A stretch of DNA of 17,995 nt from contig JBOHCT010000077.1 of NCBI GenBank assembly GCA_050699055.1, positions 1 through 17,995 of the forward strand. Direction: 5' to 3'. Positions 1 through 8,318 of the stretch are shown here, in pieces. The stretch comes from JBOHCT01 sp050699055. GTDB lineage: Bacteria > Actinomycetota > Actinomycetes > Streptosporangiales > JBOHCT01. Made by a program: the position numbers and the translations under genes. How positions within the stretch are numbered: position 1 is the first letter of the stretch; the number at the start of each line of letters is the position of its first letter. The notes beneath the pieces were generated by a model that made no database searches, was not told the origin of the DNA, and saw nothing but the letters and a program-made list of their open reading frames with translations.

Positions 1-163
1 GGTCGTACCCCTCGGCATCCCATGACACGATCTCACCGTATCAACATGTGACATCAATCGTCTTGTCAAGCGAGATCGTATGCCACGGAATCGCCTTGTT
101 CGGGAGATCGTCGGGTGCGCGCCGTACCGGAGCCCGCGTTTATGACCTGCGGTAGTACAAAAA
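1..163. other. Non-coding left edge with GAGATCGT repeats
   Basis: I see no convincing gene here. The octamer GAGATCGT occurs at 72-79 and 104-111, and its reverse complement ACGATCTC at 27-34, so three copies lie within about 85 bp. A perfect -35-like TTGACA lies on the minus strand at 69-64. At 17 bp spacing it is followed by only a poor -10 (TGTTGA, 46-41). It could be a promoter for a minus-strand gene left of the window, downstream of the terminator at 164-211. The function is inferred and weak. Confidence 0.3.
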
Positions 164-211
164 GGTGCGCCCGGTGATCTCCCCGGTTGAGAGAAAATCG
201 CCGGGCGCACC
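157..211 (-). terminator. Intrinsic terminator of the XRE-DUF397 operon
   Basis: Arms at 164-177 and 198-211 pair over 14 positions, with only one G/U position, around a 20-nt loop. The loop can form a further 4-bp TCTC/GAGA stem. Read on the minus strand, the stem is followed directly by a run of five T (plus-strand A159-A163). That is the layout of a Rho-independent terminator. It lies about 180 bp beyond the stop of the DUF397 gene and nothing else on the minus strand intervenes, so it most likely ends that operon. Confidence 0.75.
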
Positions 212-246
212 CGTGAGATGGGCCCGTCCAAGGGTTAAAGTGTTCG

Positions 247-323
247 GGTGGTCACCGGGGGCCAGATAGCCTCACTCCGGCTCCGGTTCGCCATACACGA
301 GGTTGTGTCCCTCGGTGACCACC
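247..323. repeat. Long-range inverted repeat GGTGGTCACCG / CGGTGACCACC
   Basis: An 11-bp arm at 247-257 is exactly complementary to 313-323, with 55 bp between them. Each arm contains the small palindrome GGTG-N2-CACC. The right arm is followed by TTTT on the plus strand. It could be a paired protein-binding site or a weak second hairpin in the untranslated trailer of the DUF397 transcript. No function is established. Confidence 0.4.
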
Positions 324-393
324 TTTTCCCCGCCGGACCCGCTCGTTGTGGCGCCTGGCCGCGTGGCGCGGCCGAGGACGCCGGGTGCGAGCC

Positions 394-630
394 TCACTTG
401 ACGAGACCGTCGAAGTCGCCGTCCCTGACGCCCTCGACGAGCGCCTCGATCTCGGCCCGCGTGTAGATCAGCGCGGGGCCTTCCGGGTGGCGGGAGTTAC
501 GCAGGGCGATCTCGCCGCCCGGCAGCCTCGCCATTTCGACGCAGTTTCCTTCTGACTTGCTGCGACGGCTCTTCCGCCACGTGACCTCGCCGAGGTCAGC
601 GGCGGGCATGCCGTTATATGTCGTACTCAT
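394..630 (-). CDS. DUF397 domain protein
   Basis: A 78-residue protein with the DUF397 signature: a TWRKSRRS motif near residues 17-24, then GNCVEMA, then a segment of the RNSRHPEGPALIYTRAEIEA type. This family is small, actinobacterial, and almost always encoded beside an XRE/DUF5753 regulator; the pairs are discussed as WhiJ-like developmental regulators or toxin-antitoxin-like modules. The ATG directly follows the TAG stop of the upstream regulator (TAGATG), with CAGGAGG just before it, so translation is coupled. The biochemical function is unknown. The family assignment is strong. Confidence 0.9.
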   Translation of the reverse strand: MSTTYNGMPAADLGEVTWRKSRRSKSEGNCVEMARLPGGEIALRNSRHPEGPALIYTRAEIEALVEGVRDGDFDGLVK

Positions 631-1497
631 CTAAATCCTCCTGAGCTTTTTCGTGAGGAACTCGACCGTGTCGTCTGGAGAGGCCGCCTCGAGGGTGAGC
701 CGGTCCATGACCTCCACATAGCGGTCGACGTCCTCCGGTTTGTCCAGGTACAGGGCACTGGTGAGCTGCTCCGTGTACGCCACATCAGGAAGGTCGGGCT
801 CGCCGAACCGCAGCACGACGAACGCCCCGCCCTCGGCGGCGTGTCCGCCGACCTCGAACGGGATCACCTGGAGGGTGATGTGGTTCAGCTTCGACACCTC
901 GATGAGGTGCTCGAGCTGGCCGCGCATCACCTCCGGCCCGCCGATCTGACGCGACAGCGCCGCCTCGTCCAGGACCGCCCACAACTGCGGCGGGTTCGGA
1001 CGTTTTAGCAGGCGCTGACGCCCCATGCGCAGGGCGACCCATCGCTCGATGACCTCCCTGTCGACATCGGTCAAACCTTCGACCGTGACGGCACGGGCGT
1101 AGTCCTCTGTCTGCAGCAGGCCGGGGACGAACTGGACCTCGTAGGTGCGAATGCGGTCCGCAGCCTCCTCGAGCCCCACATACGAGAGGAACCAGCCCGG
1201 TAGCAGATCGTGGTACCGGTGCCACCAGCCCGGTTCGTTGGCCTCGCGGGCAAGCCCAACGAAAACCTCCCGCTCGTCGGGGTCCGCGACGCCGTAGAGG
1301 ACGAGCAGGTCCCTGATGTCGCGCTCCTTGAAGCTGACGCGGCCCAGCTCCATCCGGCTGATTTTGGACTCGGAGGCACGGATCGTGTAGCCGGCGTCCT
1401 CGCGGGAAATGCCTTTCTCCTCGCGAAGCCGGCGTAGCTGGACACCGAGCAGGATGCGGCGAACGGTGGGGCCGCCTCCGGTCTCGTCCTTGCTCAC
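631..1497 (-). CDS. XRE-family regulator with DUF5753 (WhiJ / Scr1-antitoxin-like)
   Basis: A 288-residue DNA-binding regulator. Residues about 13-70 form a Cro/CI-type helix-turn-helix (LGVQLRRLREEKGISREDAG, then SESKISRMELGR). The rest is the DUF5753 domain, recognised by EVQFVPGLLQTEDYARAV and, near the C-terminus, a VIPFEVGGHAAEGGAFVVLR-type segment. Length and domain order are normal for the family. GTG at 1497 is preceded by AGGAGGTAG at ideal spacing. It forms a two-gene operon with the DUF397 gene and diverges from an anti-sigma-type ATPase gene. That arrangement is typical of WhiJ-like loci, which act on development in Streptomyces. Its target site is not known; the palindrome at 1651-1674 is a candidate. 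Confidence 0.92.
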   Translation of the reverse strand: MSKDETGGGPTVRRILLGVQLRRLREEKGISREDAGYTIRASESKISRMELGRVSFKERDIRDLLVLYGVADPDEREVFVGLAREANEPGWWHRYHDLLPGWFLSYVGLEEAADRIRTYEVQFVPGLLQTEDYARAVTVEGLTDVDREVIERWVALRMGRQRLLKRPNPPQLWAVLDEAALSRQIGGPEVMRGQLEHLIEVSKLNHITLQVIPFEVGGHAAEGGAFVVLRFGEPDLPDVAYTEQLTSALYLDKPEDVDRYVEVMDRLTLEAASPDDTVEFLTKKLRRI

Positions 1498-1615
1498 GTC
1501 CTACCTCCTGGAGCTCAGGTCAGCTCTCAGTGTGCCATTGCTTCCGTGCCGTCTCGCGCCTTCGCTCACCTCCCTCCCGGGACCCTGCACGATTCGTCTG
1601 CATGTGCATCCGGCC

Positions 1616-1644
1616 TTGCGTCTGCACCGTATGTGGAGCATGAT
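1616..1644 (+). promoter_or_regulatory. Candidate promoter for the ATPase-methyltransferase pair
   Basis: TTGCGT (1616-1621) and CATGAT (1639-1644) are separated by 17 bp, a SigA-like layout with an imperfect -10. Transcription would begin close to 1651, where the GTGCAC palindrome starts, and leave a leader of about 70 nt before the ATG at 1719. This is prediction from pattern only. Confidence 0.35.
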
Positions 1645-1650
1645 AACGCA

Positions 1651-1674
1651 CGTGCACCGCTCCGTGGGTGCACG
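1651..1674. promoter_or_regulatory. Operator-like palindrome with GTGCAC half-sites
   Basis: CGTGCACC (1651-1658) and GGTGCACG (1667-1674) are perfect inverted repeats around an 8-bp spacer. The two GTGCAC hexamers are 16 bp apart. Related TGCA boxes occur at 1601-1609 and 1622-1627. The site lies between the divergent XRE/DUF5753 and ATPase genes, at the likely plus-strand transcription start, which is where a dimeric regulator would act. Binding by the neighbouring XRE protein is inference. Confidence 0.5.
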
Positions 1675-1718
1675 ACGACTCACACCGCGTATTGACGAGA
1701 CTCGTCGGGGGTCGCGAT

Positions 1719-2300
1719 ATGACAGCGCACAGGACACGCTGGATGGCGGGCCAGGTCGGCCGCAGCAGCGGGCATCCTGAGCTGCACCACAAGCGGTTGG
1801 CCGCGCTACCCCCGCGTCCCCTGGTGACCGTCGGCGGGCCGGCCCCGAACACGACGACCTGCACACTGCCCGCGGCCCGCGACTCTGTCAAGATCGCTCG
1901 TGACTTCGCCAGGACGACGCTGCGCTGGTGGGCCCTCGCTGACCTGTGTGACGACGTCGAGGTGGTCGTCTCGGAACTGGTGACCAACGCGCTGTGCCAC
2001 GCCGTCTCGCTGGGCGGCGACAACTCGTTTGGCGGCGACAGAGCGTCCCACGACCTGTGGCGCGGCTTCATGCAAGACGGTGAGCGGCCGATTCGGGTCA
2101 GGCTGCTGCGCAAGGTCCCCCACATCATGTGCCTGGTCGCCGATCCCAGCGATGAGGTCCCGATCAGAAAAGAACCTGACTACATCGCGGAAGCCGGCCG
2201 GGGCCTCCATGTCGTCGAAGCTATGAGCCGCAGGTGGGGATGGGCTCGACTCAACGGCGGCGGCAAGGTCGTCTGGGCCCTGTTCCACGCAGCGGCCTGA
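1719..2300 (+). CDS. ATP-binding anti-sigma-type (RsbW-like) protein
   Basis: A 193-residue HATPase_c_2 protein of the kind scattered widely in actinomycete genomes. Visible motifs are the N-box ELVTNALCHA near residue 86, a divergent G1 box (VADPSDEVP) and a G2 box (EAGRGLHVVEAMSRRWGW) near the end. These proteins resemble the serine kinase/anti-sigma factor RsbW, but most lack a known partner. The ATG at 1719 has only a weak GGGG-type ribosome site, and an in-frame ATG at 1743 is possible. Its position opposite the XRE/DUF397 pair matches WhiJ-type loci, where an ATPase of this family is a usual neighbour. Confidence 0.82.
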   Translation: MTAHRTRWMAGQVGRSSGHPELHHKRLAALPPRPLVTVGGPAPNTTTCTLPAARDSVKIARDFARTTLRWWALADLCDDVEVVVSELVTNALCHAVSLGGDNSFGGDRASHDLWRGFMQDGERPIRVRLLRKVPHIMCLVADPSDEVPIRKEPDYIAEAGRGLHVVEAMSRRWGWARLNGGGKVVWALFHAAA

Positions 2301-2374
2301 CCGGGTTCGCGGTCTGCCACGACAGCGCTACGATCATGCCGACCGCGAGAGAGCCTCGGTACGGGAGAGAGCCG

Positions 2375-3181
2375 ATGACAGACGAGCGCCCGGCGCCGAA
2401 GGGGGTTGACGTCCGCACGCCCAACGTCGCGCGGATGTACGACTACTACCTGGGGGGCAAGGACAACTTCGCCGCCGACCGTGACGCCGCGAAGGAGGTG
2501 CTAGCCGGCGCTCCCGAGGTCCGTCTCGGGGCACGGCAAAATCGAGCGTTTCTCCGACGGGCCGTGCGTTTCCTCGCCGGTGAGGCCGGGATCCGGCAGT
2601 TCATCGACATCGGCACGGGCCTGCCGACGCAGGGCAACACCCACGAGGTCGCCCAGCAGGCCACTCCCGACGCACGGGTAGCGTATGTCGACTACGACCC
2701 CGTCGTGCTTGCGTACAGCCGGGCCCTGCTGTCGAAGGACGCGCAGACCACCACGATCCAGGCCGATATGCGGCACCCCGACGAAATCCTGAACAATCCC
2801 GAGCTTCGGCGGCTGATCGACCTCGACCGGCCGGTCGCCGTCCTGCTGCTGTTGATGCTGCACTTCGTGACCGACGAGGAGGACCCGGTCGGCATCGTGG
2901 CCCAGTTGCGGGAAGCGATGGCGCCGGGAAGCTACATCGCCATCTCGCACGCCAACGCCGAGCGTCGAGGCGGTGCGGTGACCCACGCGGCAAGCGTCTA
3001 CGACCGTGCGACGTCCTCACTCAAACTGCGCACGCGGGAGGAGATCCTGCGGCTCCTCGATGGGTTCGAGCTCGTCGAGCCGGGACTGGTCTTCCTGACC
3101 GAGTGGCGGCCCGACGAGTCCGACCCCGTCGAGGCCAGACCAGGCTGGGGCGCCCTCGCCGCCGTCGGCAGGAAGCCCTGA
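2375..3181 (+). CDS. SAM-dependent methyltransferase, Methyltransf_19 (DUF574) family
   Basis: A 268-residue protein with the family hallmark near the N-terminus (TPNVARMYDYYLGGKDNFAA) and a SAM-binding motif I (FIDIGTGLPTQGNTHEVAQ, about residues 77-95). YVDYDPVV follows at the acidic ribose-binding position, then a Leu-rich strand and a PGSYIAISHA segment. ATG at 2375 was chosen because GGGAGAGA lies just upstream and the family begins close to this point; in-frame starts at 2234 and 2336 would overlap the ATPase gene or lack a ribosome site. It starts 74 bp after the ATPase gene and may be cotranscribed. Substrates of this abundant actinomycete family are unknown. Confidence 0.9.
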   Translation: MTDERPAPKGVDVRTPNVARMYDYYLGGKDNFAADRDAAKEVLAGAPEVRLGARQNRAFLRRAVRFLAGEAGIRQFIDIGTGLPTQGNTHEVAQQATPDARVAYVDYDPVVLAYSRALLSKDAQTTTIQADMRHPDEILNNPELRRLIDLDRPVAVLLLLMLHFVTDEEDPVGIVAQLREAMAPGSYIAISHANAERRGGAVTHAASVYDRATSSLKLRTREEILRLLDGFELVEPGLVFLTEWRPDESDPVEARPGWGALAAVGRKP

Positions 3182-3302
3182 GCCGGGTCTGCCTGGCGGC
3201 GCTGGCCGTGACCCCGACTCGTGCGTGAGAAACTACCGCTCCGGCCCGCGGAAGCGTCGCGGCGGTCGTACGGGTGTGCTGCCGCTTCGGGCCAGGGCGA
3301 CG

Positions 3303-3554
3303 TCAGGGGTGGCGCGGACGGCGTCGCGGGGGCGGCGGCGGTACGATCTTGCCGGCGACGAGCGTGTCCTCGGTGATCGTGACGAGGGACCCGTCACGAC
3401 GGCGTATCCTGAGGGTGCCCGCTTCCCAGGACTCGAGTTCTCCGAGCGTGTCCGCGTATGACCCGTCGGGTAGTTTGCGGCGTAGGGAGACCCGTCGGCC
3501 GACGTCGTCGGGTGCGACGGTGAGTGTGAAACGGGCCACGAAACGACCAGACAT
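3303..3554 (-). CDS. Solo SH3-like domain protein (Rv0428c N-terminal type)
   Basis: An 83-residue protein containing a VGRRVSLRRKLPDGSYADTL segment, then LGELESWEAGTLRIRRRDGSLVTI and VAGKIVPPPPPRRR. This matches the N-terminal SH3-like domain that precedes a GNAT acetyltransferase in Rv0428c-type proteins, usually encoded beside fdxC. Here the frame stops after the proline/arginine linker. I find no acetyltransferase remnant in the 120 bp before the convergent methyltransferase gene. The ATG at 3554 has GGGGA upstream; an in-frame ATG at 3587 lacks a ribosome site. It diverges from fdxC. Whether it is a working minimal protein or a truncated gene cannot be settled from this sequence. Confidence 0.72.
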   Translation of the reverse strand: MSGRFVARFTLTVAPDDVGRRVSLRRKLPDGSYADTLGELESWEAGTLRIRRRDGSLVTITEDTLVAGKIVPPPPPRRRPRHP

Positions 3555-3645
3555 ACCGTCCCCGGAGTCGTAGACGCTCGACAGCATCGCAATACTAGGA
3601 GATGGAGACCGCGCGGCCTGAGGCCCCGGACGAGGAGGAACCGAG

Positions 3646-3978
3646 GTGACCTACGTCATCGCGCAGCCATGCGTGGATGTGCTCGACAGATCGTGCATCG
3701 ACGAGTGCCCGGTCGACTGCATCTACGAGGGCGAGCGCATGCTCTACATCCACCCGGACGAGTGCGTCGACTGCGGCGCGTGCGAGCCCGTCTGCCCGGT
3801 CGAGGCGATCTTCTACGAGGACGACGTGCCTGAGGAGTGGAAAGAGTACTACAACGCCAACGTGGAGTTCTTCGACGACGTCGGCTCGCCGGGTGGCGCG
3901 GCGAAGATCGGCAAGATCGAGAAGGATCACCCGATCGTCGCTGCCCTCTCCTACCCGCAGAACCAGGAGGAGGGCTAA
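3646..3978 (+). CDS. fdxC: 7Fe ferredoxin (3Fe-4S / 4Fe-4S)
   Basis: A 110-residue seven-iron ferredoxin. Cysteines at 9, 17, 21, 25, 40, 43, 46 and 50 reproduce the Azotobacter FdI pattern shifted by one. By homology, C9, C17 and C50 should hold the 3Fe-4S cluster, and C21, C40, C43 and C46 the 4Fe-4S cluster. The acidic C-terminal extension is typical of actinobacterial FdxC/FdxA. The start is GTG at 3646 after GAGGAGG at 3632-3638. It is a soluble one-electron carrier. The fdxC-dapC order is conserved in M. tuberculosis (Rv1177-Rv1178), though no direct role in lysine synthesis is known. Confidence 0.96.
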   Translation: MTYVIAQPCVDVLDRSCIDECPVDCIYEGERMLYIHPDECVDCGACEPVCPVEAIFYEDDVPEEWKEYYNANVEFFDDVGSPGGAAKIGKIEKDHPIVAALSYPQNQEEG

Positions 3979-4010
3979 GTGACCGCGCAAGTAGGGCTGA
4001 TGAGACCCCA

Positions 4011-4042
4011 CCCCACGAAAACGCTGACGCGTTTCCGCGGGG
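4011..4042 (-). repeat. 32-bp hairpin repeat, copy 1
   Basis: Arms CCCCACGAAAACGC and GCGTTTCCGCGGGG flank the loop TGAC. On the plus strand two A/C mismatches break the stem. On the minus strand both become G/U, so all 14 positions pair. The same arms recur in opposite orientation at 13552-13583. It lies 32 bp after fdxC and 36 bp before the dapC start. It is not followed by a T-run on either strand, so it is not a classic terminator. Confidence 0.8.
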
Positions 4043-4078
4043 ACCCCGGCTCGCGGGCCTCGGCGAGCCGCCGAGCGA

Positions 4079-5260
4079 GTGCCTAAGCTCGGCCAGACGA
4101 TGGTGAGCGCCCAGCCGACGGATGTGCCGTCCACCGCGGGCCGGTGGGCGGCACGTCGGGTATCCGCCCGCCTCCCCGCCTTCCCGTGGGACCGGCTGGC
4201 GCCGTACAGGCAGCGGGCGGCGGCCCACCCCGATGGCCTGATCGACCTGTCCATCGGCGCGCCCGTCGACCCGGTGCCCGCGGTCGTACAGGCCGGCCTC
4301 GCCGAGGGCTCGGACAAGCCCGGTTACCCGTCGACCGCGGGTACCGGTGAGCTGCGCGAGGCGGCCGTCCACTGGATGGCCCGCAGGCTCGGCGTGGCCG
4401 GCCTCGACCGCGACGCGGTGCTGCCGACGACCGGGTCGAAGGAGATGGTCGGCTGGCTGCCCACGCTGCTCGGCCTCGGCCCCGGTGACGTCGTGGTGAT
4501 CCCCGAGCTGGCGTACCCGACCTACGACGTCGGCGTGCGACTCGCCGGCGCCGAGCCCGTCGTGAGCGACGGGTTGCTGCGGTTCGGCCCCGCGCCCGTG
4601 CGCCTGGTCTGGGTCAACTCTCCGTCCAACCCGACGGGTCGCGTACTGCCTGCCGAGCACCTTCGCAAGGTCGTCCGCTGGGCCCGTGAGCGCGGCGCGG
4701 TCGTCGCGTCGGACGAGTGTTACATCGAGCTCGGGTACGAGTCCGAACCGGTCTCGGTCCTGCACCCGGAGGTCTGCGAGGGGTCGTTCGATGGCCTGCT
4801 CGCCGTCCACTCCCTGTCCAAGCGTTCCAACCTGGCCGGATACCGCGCCGGCCTGGTCGCCGGTGACCTCGAGATCATCCGTGAGCTGCACGAGGTACGC
4901 CGCCACGCCGGGCTGATCGTGCCCCTGCCGGTCCAGACCGCGATGACGGCGGCGCTCCGCGATGACGCCCACGCCGAGGAGCAGCGCGGCCGCTACCTGG
5001 CCCGCCGGGAGGTGCTGCGCCCCGCGCTCGAGGCCGCCGGCTGGCGGATGGACCACTCGGAGGCGGGTCTGTACCTCTGGGCGGCGCACCCGGCGTACGA
5101 CTGCTGGGAGCAGCTGGCGCGCCTCGCCGAGCAGGGCATCCTCGCCGCCGCGGGGGAGCTGTACGGGGACGCGGGGCGCGGGCACGTCCGCGTGGCGCTC
5201 ACCGCGACAGATGAGCGTATCGATGCCGCCGCCCGCCGCCTGTACGCGCTCGTCTCGTAG
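4079..5260 (+). CDS. dapC: N-succinyldiaminopimelate aminotransferase (DapC)
   Basis: A fold-type I PLP aminotransferase of up to 393 residues. It makes N-succinyl-LL-diaminopimelate from the keto intermediate with glutamate as donor. Motifs include DLSIGAPVDPVP near the N-terminus, ELAYPTYDVGVRLAG, the NSPSNPTGR asparagine loop, SDECYIELGYESEP and the PLP lysine in SLSKRSNLAGYRAG (K248). The C-terminus carries HVRVALTATDERIDAAARRL. The actinobacterial DapC family and the fdxC-dapC neighbourhood agree. The start is uncertain: GTG 4079 and ATG 4100 are possible and neither has a clear ribosome site. The gene is separated from fdxC by 100 bp that includes the hairpin repeat. Confidence 0.93.
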   Translation: MPKLGQTMVSAQPTDVPSTAGRWAARRVSARLPAFPWDRLAPYRQRAAAHPDGLIDLSIGAPVDPVPAVVQAGLAEGSDKPGYPSTAGTGELREAAVHWMARRLGVAGLDRDAVLPTTGSKEMVGWLPTLLGLGPGDVVVIPELAYPTYDVGVRLAGAEPVVSDGLLRFGPAPVRLVWVNSPSNPTGRVLPAEHLRKVVRWARERGAVVASDECYIELGYESEPVSVLHPEVCEGSFDGLLAVHSLSKRSNLAGYRAGLVAGDLEIIRELHEVRRHAGLIVPLPVQTAMTAALRDDAHAEEQRGRYLARREVLRPALEAAGWRMDHSEAGLYLWAAHPAYDCWEQLARLAEQGILAAAGELYGDAGRGHVRVALTATDERIDAAARRLYALVS

Positions 5261-5289
5261 CCCTTACATCCGACAGGAGGCCCGCAAGC

Positions 5290-5353
5290 CGCCGATCTTG
5301 AGGATATCGGTGGGTTACTCGCGAGTAAGTGCCCGATAACGTCAAGATCGGCG
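5290..5353. repeat. 64-bp three-tier perfect-symmetry palindrome
   Basis: The sequence is symmetric about 5321/5322. The outer 12-bp arms CGCCGATCTTGA / TCAAGATCGGCG (5290-5301, 5342-5353) pair perfectly. The middle arms TATCGG / CCGATA (5305-5310, 5333-5338) also pair perfectly. The core TTACTCGCGAGTAA (5315-5328) is a perfect 14-bp palindrome. The tiers are separated by equal 3-nt and 4-nt unpaired stretches on both sides. It lies between the convergent dapC and lysozyme-like genes. It may end transcription in both directions, bind a dimeric regulator at the core, or be a small mobile palindrome. No T-run follows either side. Confidence 0.8.
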
Positions 5354-5383
5354 CACGGGGTCGCGGGTCGTGTAGGCGGCCGG

Positions 5384-6247
5384 TCAGCGCGGCCGCAGAG
5401 AGATCCGGACGCGGTGGTGCGCGTCGTCGGCGGGCTGCCAGCCGGTGAACCCTTCCGGCGCGTTCCACCGACGCCCCTGATAGGCGACCCCGGACAGGCC
5501 GAGCCGCTTCGCGTGTGCGACCGCCCAGGTGGCGACCGCCCAGCCGCGCCTCGGCCCCCCGGGGGTCACCGTCAGTCCGCCCGTACCGACCCGGATGTGC
5601 TGCGGCCCGAACACGCGGGCGAGCTCCCGGCGCACCTCGGGGGCCTTCGCGGCGCCCACGTCCCCGTCATCCGGGTACCAGCAGTGCAGCGCGGTGGGCT
5701 CCGTGCCGGTGAGGGCCTTGGACAGGACGCGGGCCTCCTCCTTGTGCCGGATGTAGGCGGTCCCGTCCGCGCTGCGCTGGACCCGCTGGGCGGCCTCCGC
5801 GATCGACAGCGACGGGTAGTCGGGTACGTGCCGCAGCGCGTCGTAGAAGCGCGACGAGGCGTACACGGGGTCGCGGAGCTGCTTCCTCGTGCCCCAGCCC
5901 TGGGAGGGCCGCTGCTGGAAGAGGCCGACGGAGTCGCGATCGCCGTACGACAGGTTGTGCAGCTTGGACTCCTGCCACGCCGCGGCGAGCGCGATCGTCA
6001 CCCCGCGCCTGGGCATGTCCTTACGCAGGCCGACGGCCGCGATGGTCGCGGCACCAGCGGCCTGGTCGGTCGAGATTCGCACGGTCCCCGCGCTCGTACG
6101 CGCCTCGCACGCCGAGCCCCTGAGCAGGGGCACAAGCTCGTGGTACGCGACAGCGCCCGCGCCCGCGCACAGCAGGATCACGGTGAGGGCGACGGCGACG
6201 CCTCGTCGTCGCTTGCGTGGCACGTGCCGAACCGTACCTGACGCCAC
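5384..6247 (-). CDS. Membrane-anchored lysozyme/transglycosylase-like protein
   Basis: A 287-residue protein with a basic N-terminus, one membrane segment at about residues 16-36 (VAVALTVILLCAGAGAVAYH), and an extracytoplasmic domain of lysozyme-like type. Visible features are ALAAAWQESKLHNLSYGDRD, where the Glu after WQ is the candidate catalytic acid, and SVGLFQQRPSQGWGT, like the GLFQ segment of Slt-type transglycosylases. DPVYASSRFYDAL follows. The C-terminal third lacks a recognised domain. GTG at 6247 is used; GTG at 6223 is an alternative. It is transcribed divergently from dapD and convergently with dapC. Cell-wall cleavage is inferred from the fold. A catalytically inactive role is possible. 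Confidence 0.75.
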   Translation of the reverse strand: MASGTVRHVPRKRRRGVAVALTVILLCAGAGAVAYHELVPLLRGSACEARTSAGTVRISTDQAAGAATIAAVGLRKDMPRRGVTIALAAAWQESKLHNLSYGDRDSVGLFQQRPSQGWGTRKQLRDPVYASSRFYDALRHVPDYPSLSIAEAAQRVQRSADGTAYIRHKEEARVLSKALTGTEPTALHCWYPDDGDVGAAKAPEVRRELARVFGPQHIRVGTGGLTVTPGGPRRGWAVATWAVAHAKRLGLSGVAYQGRRWNAPEGFTGWQPADDAHHRVRISLRPR

Positions 6248-6377
6248 GGGCCGTCGACTGTCACGTCCAGCCGATAGGCTCTCTGGCTACGGAGCGGTGA
6301 GCCCACGAGCGGGTGGAGTGGACCGTCGCCGGCTCGGGCGGCCGTGGAATGGAGCGAGGAGGCGAGCGCGACCAAAA

Positions 6378-7213
<836 letters not shown>

Positions 7214-7217
<4 letters not shown>

Positions 7218-8311
7218 GTGGACCCGGCCCGTCGGCCGGCGCGTCCTCCGTCCAACGCCTCGACCTGTCCCTCGACGCCGGTGACCTCACCGCCCAGCTC
7301 GTCGACGTACCGTCGGTCAGCGGTGCGGAGCGCGCGCTCGCGGACGCCGTTGAGGAGGCGCTGCGGGGGCTGCCCCATCTCACCGTCGACCGCGACGGCG
7401 ACGCGGTCGTGGCGCGTACCAATCTCGGGCGACCCGAGCGGATGGTCCTCGCCGGGCACATCGACACCGTCCCGGTCGCCGGCAACCTTCCCTCGCGACG
7501 CGACGGCGATGTGCTGTACGGATGTGGCTCGTGCGACATGAAGAGCGGCGTGGCCGTCCAGCTGCGGCTCGCGGTGACAGTACCCGAGCCGACCCGCGAC
7601 GTGACGTACGTCTTCTACGACTGCGAAGAGGTCGAGGCGGCGCGTAACGGGCTGCTGCGGGTGGGTCGCACGCACCCGGAGTGGCTGGCCGGCGACTTCG
7701 CCGTCCTGCTCGAGCCGAGCGGGGCGACGGTCGAGGGCGGGTGTCAGGGCACGATGCGGGCGCGGGTCACGGCGAGCGGGGAGCGGGCGCACAGCGCACG
7801 GGCGTGGATGGGCCGCAACGCCATCCACGAGGCCGGGGCGATCCTCGACGTGCTCCGGGCGTACGAGCCCCGTGAGCCTCTCGTCGACGGGACGGCCTAC
7901 CGCGAGGGGCTGAACGCGGTCGGGATCGAGGGGGGCGTGGCGGGCAACGTCATCCCCGACGCGTGCACGGTGACGGTGAACTACCGCTTCGCCCCTGACC
8001 GCTCCGAGACCGACGCCGAAGCCCACCTGCGAGAGGTCTTCCAGGGCTTCGATCTCGAGCTGACAGACTCCGTGGCGGGCGCGCGTCCCGGGCTCGACCA
8101 TCTCGCCGCGGAGGCGTTCGTGGCGGCGGTCGGCGGGGTGCCCAGGGCGAAGTTCGGCTGGACCGATGTCGCGCGTTTCGCCGCGCTCGGCGTCCCCGCG
8201 GTCAACTACGGGCCGGGCGACCCGTACCAGGCGCACACCAGGGACGAGTACGTCGACATCCCCACGATCATCGGCTGTGAGGAGCGCATGCGCGCCTGGC
8301 TGGCGAGCTGA
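7214..8311 (+). CDS. dapE: Succinyl-diaminopimelate desuccinylase (DapE)
   Basis: A 365-residue M20 zinc metallopeptidase that removes succinate from N-succinyl-LL-DAP. Metal and catalytic residues are visible: H82 and D84 in LAGHIDTVPVAGN, D107 in GCGSCDMKSG, E137 and E138 in YDCEEVEAARNG, E166 in LLEPSG and H341 in QAHTRDEYVD. The dimerisation region carries ERAHSARAWMGRNAIHEA, and GWTDVARFAALGVPAVNYGPG follows near the end. Its GTG lies inside the last codons of dapD (GTGA overlap), so the two are translationally coupled. With dapC upstream the window holds three consecutive succinylase-branch enzymes of lysine and peptidoglycan precursor synthesis. Confidence 0.96.
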
Positions 8312-8318
8312 CGCGCAG

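Noticed and set aside
1..250. tRNA or riboswitch at the left edge
   Set aside because: No cloverleaf or CCA-type end is seen. The only strong structure is the minus-strand terminator.
2234..2374. Longer start for the Methyltransf_19 gene
   Set aside because: The extra 47 residues overlap the ATPase gene in another frame, do not look like the family, and lack a ribosome site as good as that before 2375.
4011..4042. Classic Rho-independent terminator of fdxC
   Set aside because: The plus-strand stem has two mismatches and no T-run follows. The orientation with full pairing is the opposite strand.
3656..5185. 509-codon open frame on the minus strand opposite fdxC and dapC
   Set aside because: It is low-complexity (His/Arg/Gly/Pro-rich), spans two well-supported genes and the hairpin repeat, and is the expected shadow of GC-rich coding DNA.
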